Position numbers and translations under genes: made by a program
In this document: positions 8,509-12,376 of the stretch, piece after piece
How positions within the stretch are numbered: position 1 is the stretch's first letter
Layout: the number at the start of each line of letters is the position of its first letter
NCBI GenBank assembly: GCA_025935235.1
Contig: JAICVT010000095.1
Location: 1 to 12,376 of the forward strand
Source: Ktedonobacterales bacterium
Lineage (GTDB): Bacteria; Chloroflexota; Ktedonobacteria; Ktedonobacterales; JADMIN01
DNA: 12,376 bases
Direction: 5' to 3'
Notes under the pieces: generated by a model
What the model was told of the DNA's origin: nothing
What the model saw: only the letters and a program-made list of their open reading frames with translations
Database searches by the model: none

Positions 8509-9927
8509 TCACGCGCTCGCATCATTATTGGCGCCGTGGCTTGGAGGGTTAGACCGACTGATGCCGCGCTCTTCCTTCGCGTCCCTGCGCGCTGAGGACA
8601 GTCGCAGCCAGAGCCAGGCGTGCGTCGGATGCATCGTCTCCTCGACCACCGCCAGCATCTGCGCGCTGAACTGCTCCAGGTTGGTCTCGGTGCGCAGAGT
8701 GGTCGCAAATGCCGCCAGTGTGCGCGCCGCATCATATTTGCGGCGGTAGAAGCGGCGATCGATGAGAAGCTGAATGCGGCGGCGCAGCGGACCGAAGAGC
8801 GCGGCGATCAGCAGGGTGGAGGCAACCACCACGATCGGCGGCAGCGACCTGGCGCCTGTGAGCGCCTGGACGAGCGCCTGCGAGCCAACTACGCTGGCGA
8901 CGTAGATGATCGCCAACAGCGCGGTCAGCGTGCCGTAGATCAGCGTGCGGCGGATGATGACGTCGATATCGTACAGCCGGTAGCGCAGGATGGCGATGCC
9001 GATGCCCAGCGAGATGGGCATCGGCGTCACCATGAGGACCGCGATGCCTGCCAACCGGTACGCCGAGCCAGGCGCGTTCAACGCGGGCCACACAACTGGC
9101 GCCACCATGTGACCAATGGCGAGCGGCACCGCCACGAAGGCGAAGGGAAGAACGACCCACTTGGTCTGCTGGCGCTGCACGGGGGTGTAGCGCCGGGCGT
9201 AGCGGTAAACCTGGATGGCCGCCTCGCCGCCATTCGCGGCGAGGAGGCAGGGCAGGATGATGCCAAACGGCGCACCGACGAAGAACAGCACGTCTGCCAC
9301 GACCCAGAGCAAGACGATCAGCGCGCTCCAGCGGGGCGCGAAACGGCCCGTCGGGAACGTGAGCATGAAGACGGCCAGTGTCGGATAGAACAGTTCGGTG
9401 ACGGCGATCCCCAGGACGCTGATCACTGGCCCGGAGAGCGCCAGTACCTCCGGTACACGAATGGGATGCGCTGCGCCCAAAGCGAGAGTAGGGGTCGCGC
9501 CGAAGGTAATGACGATCGGCGCGTAGGTGATGAGCACCAATGAGACGAACAGAGCCTGCGGGTCGGCCCATCTGCGCCAGGCGATCAACGCGCCCACCGC
9601 GGCCCAGATCAGCGCGGCCGTCACCACCGTCACGAGCGCGTAGACCACATAGGCGTCGAGTCCCGGACCAGGCCCTCCCAGTGCCCGAAAGTCGGCCAGC
9701 GACAACTGCGCGGGGATACAGCCGACGCCCGAAGTGACGCACGGCAGGTGGAGCACGGTGAAGAACGCGGGGATACTGAACAGGAAGAATGCCGCGTCAA
9801 TGAGAATCGCGACACTCCAGCCGATGTGCGCAAGAAGTAGCAGGCGCCTGCTGGGCTGCGTTGGGAAGGATGCGGAGGTGTGGGTGACGGCGGATCGTGC
9901 CAGAGAACGCACGGTAGACGTCGGCAT
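8509..9927 (-). CDS. Multi-pass membrane protein, sensor-like module lacking a histidine kinase domain
   Basis: The protein is 472 residues with roughly eight or nine hydrophobic segments, at about 30-57, 92-117, 125-146, 163-190, 200-228, 257-281, 291-313, 327-350 and 363-380. A cytoplasmic stretch then begins GPLRRRIQLLIDRRFYRRKYDAARTL. Segments such as ILRYRLYDIDVIIRRTLIYG (313-332), RRFYRRKYDA (391-400) and LAVVEETMHP (425-434) are typical of membrane sensor modules found in Chloroflexota ahead of GAF and HisKA/HATPase domains. Here the chain stops after the linker, with a polar tail (SSARRDAKEERG...) and no kinase motifs, and none appear in the DNA downstream. It may be a stand-alone signal-receiving or partner protein, or a truncated kinase; function unknown. 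I chose ATG 9927, preceded by GAGAG with eight bases between. An in-frame TTG at 9942 is the alternative. Confidence 0.85.
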   Translation of the reverse strand: MPTSTVRSLARSAVTHTSASFPTQPSRRLLLLAHIGWSVAILIDAAFFLFSIPAFFTVLHLPCVTSGVGCIPAQLSLADFRALGGPGPGLDAYVVYALVTVVTAALIWAAVGALIAWRRWADPQALFVSLVLITYAPIVITFGATPTLALGAAHPIRVPEVLALSGPVISVLGIAVTELFYPTLAVFMLTFPTGRFAPRWSALIVLLWVVADVLFFVGAPFGIILPCLLAANGGEAAIQVYRYARRYTPVQRQQTKWVVLPFAFVAVPLAIGHMVAPVVWPALNAPGSAYRLAGIAVLMVTPMPISLGIGIAILRYRLYDIDVIIRRTLIYGTLTALLAIIYVASVVGSQALVQALTGARSLPPIVVVASTLLIAALFGPLRRRIQLLIDRRFYRRKYDAARTLAAFATTLRTETNLEQFSAQMLAVVEETMHPTHAWLWLRLSSARRDAKEERGISRSNPPSHGANNDASA

Positions 9928-9996
9928 CTGACATACTCTCAATGCCTGTGGAGGCCAACGATCGTCGGAGACAGAATTGACCTCGCCTTCCGTTGC

Positions 9997-10041
9997 ATTG
10001 TAGACGACCGGCGTAACGAGTGCGTTACGGCGGCCGTTACG
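9997..10041 (-). promoter_or_regulatory. Possible promoter and operator upstream of the membrane-protein gene
   Basis: On the minus strand TACAAT (complement of 9997-10002) is a good -10 box for the membrane-protein gene, giving a leader of about 63 bases. Just upstream, where the -35 would lie, the plus strand has CGTAACG (10012-10018), AGTG, CGTTACG (10023-10029), a perfect seven-base inverted repeat. A third CGTTACG half-site lies at 10035-10041, 12 bases on from the second. No good -35 hexamer is visible. The layout fits a dimeric regulator binding across the -35 region, but the protein is not identified. Confidence 0.4.
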
Positions 10042-10434
10042 AGAGAGTCGAGCGAGATGCGTGGCTGACTGGCCCCCTTTAGCGCGACCAAACGATTGCT
10101 GACGGTTGCATGGAAGGCTCGATATGACAGCCCGCCCGTCTTATGCACACCTGGGAGATCGCGCGCTAGCTGCCCGCCGATAAGTCTAGACGAGGCCACG
10201 GAAGCTCTACGTCTCTGGCGCTGGCATCAGGAGTACCGGCAATTGGTTAGCTGCTCAGCGATGAGTCGCGGTAGGCGGCCAAGGGCGTGATGGCGCCGCA
10301 ATGCCTCAGCTCTCTTGTGCTGATCGCTCCAGTGTTCATCTGTCTAGTTCTCTACACAAAGATCAGCAACCACCGGACAGCTTGATCTGCCCATTTCACC
10401 CGCCCGCTATGAGAGCGTCAAGTGCAGCGACGCC
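10042..10434. other. Non-coding stretch without a convincing gene
   Basis: About 390 bases between the operator-like repeats and the end of the spermidine-synthase-like gene. Short open frames on both strands show no family motif, no ribosome binding site and no steady codon pattern, and I find no tRNA-like fold. A 20-codon stretch at 10202-10261 (KLYVSGAGIRSTGNW...) faintly recalls the helix-turn-helix start of some IS1-type transposases, but it is too short to call. The base composition is more mixed than in the flanking genes, consistent with decayed DNA. Confidence 0.5.
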
Positions 10435-11139
10435 TCACATGATGGCTGGCCGCGTCTCGGTCGTCCATTGCTCGCGCGGCAGCGGCGTGAGGTGGACGAC
10501 CAGGTTGCCGCGCAGCCGCAGCTCGCGCTCGATGCTGAAGATGCGCCGCAGCCGATGCAGTTGCTCCGGCGTGCGGCCCGTCACCATCAGGTTGAAGCTG
10601 GCGACGCCTCCAAGAGCAAGCAGCGCGGCGATGCGCCGCAGGAACGCGGTCGCCAGCACGCCATTGGTCAGCCGCCCTGCCTCGAAGAGATCAACGCAGA
10701 TCAGATCGTAGCGCGCGGCGTCTTCCCGCGGCGCGCCATCCGCGCCGAATTGCGCCGCGACCCACTCGAAGGCGTCGGCCTCGACGACGCGCAGTTGAGG
10801 CAGCCTATCCAGGCCAAAGAGGTCGCGCGCCAGCGCCAGCACCGCCGCGTCGCGCTCCACGCCGACCATGCGCGCGGTGGGGCAGCGGCGCGAAAGCAGC
10901 GTGGCGACCGTGCCACCGCCCAGCCCCAGCAGCAGCGCGTCGTGTGGGCAGCCGGGCGGCAGCATCAGCCCCCAGTAGTCGCCGCGCTGGTCGTTCTCGG
11001 CGTTCGCTGTGTCGTCGCTGGCGGGCAGCGTGATGGACTGCGTGACGCCGCCCACCAGCAGCGCCAGCCCGCCGCCCTCACGCGGCGCCACCTGCACAGG
11101 CGGCTGGCGCGGCGTTCCGCGTCGGCGCTTCTTCGGCAT
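10435..11139 (-). CDS. Spermidine-synthase-like / class I methyltransferase-fold protein
   Basis: This 234-residue protein has the Rossmann fold of spermidine synthases and S-adenosylmethionine methyltransferases. The glycine loop LLGLGGGTVATLL is at 70-82, the acidic end of strand 2 is at MVGVERD with E95, VVEADAFEWV with D122 is at 118-127, and YDLICVDLFEAG is at 144-155. The leading 20 residues are basic (MPKKRRRGTPRQ). I do not see the complete aminopropyltransferase active-site signature and cannot decide between polyamine synthesis, methylation or an inactive homologue. The start ATG at 11139 is backed by AAGGAG five bases upstream. The open frame runs further up to 11268, but that part translates the hairpin repeat. 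A broken copy of its last codons lies at 7655-7740. It is divergent from purK. Confidence 0.85.
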   Translation of the reverse strand: MPKKRRRGTPRQPPVQVAPREGGGLALLVGGVTQSITLPASDDTANAENDQRGDYWGLMLPPGCPHDALLLGLGGGTVATLLSRRCPTARMVGVERDAAVLALARDLFGLDRLPQLRVVEADAFEWVAAQFGADGAPREDAARYDLICVDLFEAGRLTNGVLATAFLRRIAALLALGGVASFNLMVTGRTPEQLHRLRRIFSIERELRLRGNLVVHLTPLPREQWTTETRPAIM

Positions 11140-11156
11140 GCTCGCTCCTTCTCGCT

Positions 11157-11192
11157 GGCCCTCACCCCTGCCCCTCTCCCAGAGGGCGAGGG
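11157..11192 (+). repeat. Dispersed hairpin repeat, copy 2
   Basis: About 36 bases match copy 1 at 7578-7612. They share GGCCCTCACC at the left and CCAGAGGGCGAGGG at the right, and differ mainly in the four to five bases between. CCCTCT (11172-11177), CCC, AGAGGG (11181-11186) form the stem. The element sits 17 bases before the start codon of the spermidine-synthase-like gene and just upstream of its ribosome binding site, so it would fold in that gene's leader RNA. Confidence 0.75.
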
Positions 11193-11237
11193 GAATACGA
11201 GACTTCGGTGGTGGTCGGCGAGGGCGAGTGGGGTGAA

Positions 11238-11299
11238 TTGCCCCCGCTCTGTGGAGTCCACGATACAATACTATCGTCTGCCATCACCTCAACTATCGT
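11238..11299. promoter_or_regulatory. Divergent promoter region with symmetric operator-like motif (purK / spermidine-synthase-like gene)
   Basis: ACGATA (11260-11265), six bases, TATCGT (11272-11277) form a perfect inverted repeat. A further TATCGT at 11294-11299 lies 22 bases on, within a repeated ACTATCGTC (11270-11278 and 11292-11300). The motif overlaps TACAAT (11264-11269), a -10 box for purK with a weak, overspaced TTGCCC at 11238-11243. On the minus strand, TTGAGG (complement of 11287-11292) and TATTGT (complement of 11265-11270), 16 bases apart, form a fair promoter for the divergent gene. One bound regulator could affect both genes. The regulator is unknown. Confidence 0.45.
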
Positions 11300-11321
11300 C
11301 GCACAGGAGACTTTTCACCAC

Positions 11322-12376
11322 ATGCACGACCAGACACATCCAGGGGCGCCACTATCCGGGGCGCGCGAGTCGCTGGCGTATCCCGCGCTGCTCGGCATCC
11401 TCGGCGGGGGGCAGTTGGCTCGCATGATGGCCGAGGCGGCCTCGCAGTTGGGCATCGAGGTGGCCACGCTGGAGCACGAAGCCCACAGCCCGGCGGGACG
11501 CATCGCCGCGCGCGAGGTGGTCGGCGGCTGGCTCGACGATGAACGTCTGGCCGAGCTGGCTGAGGGCGCGCTGGCCGTCACGCTGGAGAACGAGTTCGTG
11601 GACGTGGCGGCGCTGGAGTGGCTGGAGGCGCGTGGCGTGATCGTTCGCCCTGGCTCGCGCACGCTGGCGCGCATCCAGGACAAATACGAGCAGAAGCGCT
11701 TCATGCGCGCGGCGGGCATCCCGACGCCCGGCTTCGCGCCGGTCGGCTCGGCGGAGGACGTGGCGCGGGCGGCGCGCGAGTGGAGCTGGCCGCTGCTGCT
11801 GAAGGGGCGGCGCAACAGCTACGACGGCTACGGCAACGCCACGCTGCGCGCGCCAGAAGATGTCGCGCCCGCGCTGGAGCGACTGGGCTTCCCGGAGCGC
11901 ACGCTGTACGTCGAGCGCTGGGCGCCCTTCACGCGCGAGCTGGCGGTGATGGTGGCGCGCGGGCAGGATGGCGCGGTGGTGGTCTACCCGACGGTCGAGA
12001 CGGAGCAGCAGAACCACATCTGCCACATCGTGCGCGCGCCCGCCCCTGGCGGATCGGCGGCGGCCCAGCGCGCGGCGGCGCTGGCGCGGACGGCGGTGGA
12101 GGCCATCGAGGGGGTGGGCGTCTTCGGCGTCGAGCTCTTCGAGCTGGCGGATGGCTCGGTGCTCTACAACGAGATCGCGCCGCGTCCCCACAATACCGGC
12201 CACTACACTATCGAGGGCTGCGTCACCTCGCAGTTCGAGAACGCGGTGCGCGCGGCGCTGGGTCTGCCGCTGGGCAGCGCGGAGATGGTGGCGCCCGCGG
12301 CGGTGATGGTGAACACGCTGGGCGTGCGCTCCGCACCTGCCGAAGCGCGCGGCATGGCGCGGGCGCTGGCGATCCC
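11322..12376 (+). CDS. purK: N5-carboxyaminoimidazole ribonucleotide synthase PurK (3' end outside window)
   Basis: PurK uses ATP and bicarbonate to carboxylate 5-aminoimidazole ribonucleotide in purine synthesis, and its product goes to PurE. The visible 351 residues cover nearly the whole enzyme. The N-terminal domain opens with LLGILGGGQLARMMAEAASQ (23-42). The ATP-grasp region follows, with DKYEQKRFMRAAGIPTPGF (120-138), PLLLKGRRNSYDGYGN (157-172), VYPTVETEQQNHICHIVRAP (221-240) and the metal-binding pair GVELFEL (E271) and NEIAPRPHNTGHYTIEGC (E284). An extra 20 or so residues precede the usual start. The ATG at 11322 is supported by AGGAGA 11 bases upstream, and no later start codon fits. 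purE is not upstream, so if linked it should lie beyond the right edge. The motifs favour PurK over PurT. Confidence 0.96.
   Translation, partial: MHDQTHPGAPLSGARESLAYPALLGILGGGQLARMMAEAASQLGIEVATLEHEAHSPAGRIAAREVVGGWLDDERLAELAEGALAVTLENEFVDVAALEWLEARGVIVRPGSRTLARIQDKYEQKRFMRAAGIPTPGFAPVGSAEDVARAAREWSWPLLLKGRRNSYDGYGNATLRAPEDVAPALERLGFPERTLYVERWAPFTRELAVMVARGQDGAVVVYPTVETEQQNHICHIVRAPAPGGSAAAQRAAALARTAVEAIEGVGVFGVELFELADGSVLYNEIAPRPHNTGHYTIEGCVTSQFENAVRAALGLPLGSAEMVAPAAVMVNTLGVRSAPAEARGMARALAI

Noticed and set aside
8732..9742. Second long minus-strand frame inside the membrane-protein gene
   Set aside because: It is rich in Arg, Gly and His and has no membrane helices or motifs. The overlapping frame has a clear multi-helix pattern and family segments.
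9939..10199. Minus-strand 86-codon frame at 9939-10199
   Set aside because: It has no ribosome binding site or family motif and covers the operator-like repeats and -10 box.
11140..11268. Longer spermidine-synthase-like protein starting at 11268
   Set aside because: The added part is a translation of the dispersed hairpin repeat. The ATG at 11139 has AAGGAG correctly spaced.

Overview
This is a GC-rich window, apparently from a free-living heterotrophic bacterium. Two signs suggest Chloroflexota, possibly a Ktedonobacteria-like lineage. One is the multi-pass membrane protein with an RYRLYDIDVIIRRTLIYG-type segment and a C-terminal RRFYRRKYDA linker. The other is the dispersed CCCTCT...AGAGGG hairpin repeat. 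This placement is inference from family resemblance, since no 16S or ribosomal marker is present.

Layout from left to right:
- 2-310 (+): C-terminal end of an unrecognised protein with one C-terminal membrane segment.
- 467-871 (+): small manganese-type cupin resembling the cupin hydroxynitrile lyases. It converges on the trehalose operon, and both stop codons lie in one small hairpin.
- 7441-875 (-): compact three-gene operon treX-treY-treZ with overlapping ends. It encodes the glycogen-to-trehalose route: TreX debranches alpha-glucan, TreY converts the reducing-end linkage to alpha-1,1, and TreZ releases trehalose.
- 7442-7833: gene-poor stretch with a dispersed hairpin repeat, a frameshifted remnant of the 3' end of a second copy of the 10435-11139 gene, and a probable promoter.
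- 7834-8328 (+): single-cysteine thioredoxin-fold protein.
- 9927-8509 (-): multi-pass membrane protein that looks like the sensor half of a histidine kinase without the kinase.
- 9928-10434: non-coding stretch with a CGTAACG/CGTTACG inverted repeat beside a possible -10 box; otherwise nothing firm.
- 11139-10435 (-): spermidine-synthase-like, methyltransferase-fold protein. A second copy of the hairpin repeat lies in its leader.
- 11322-12376 (+): purK, cut by the window end, divergent from the previous gene across a 182-base region with a symmetric operator-like motif.

The one clear multi-gene system is treXYZ, a known pathway for making trehalose, a stress protectant, from storage glucan. 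I found no convincing new defence, mobile or biosynthetic system. The most notable small-scale signals are the pseudogene remnant, the paired hairpin repeats and three operator-like inverted repeats.
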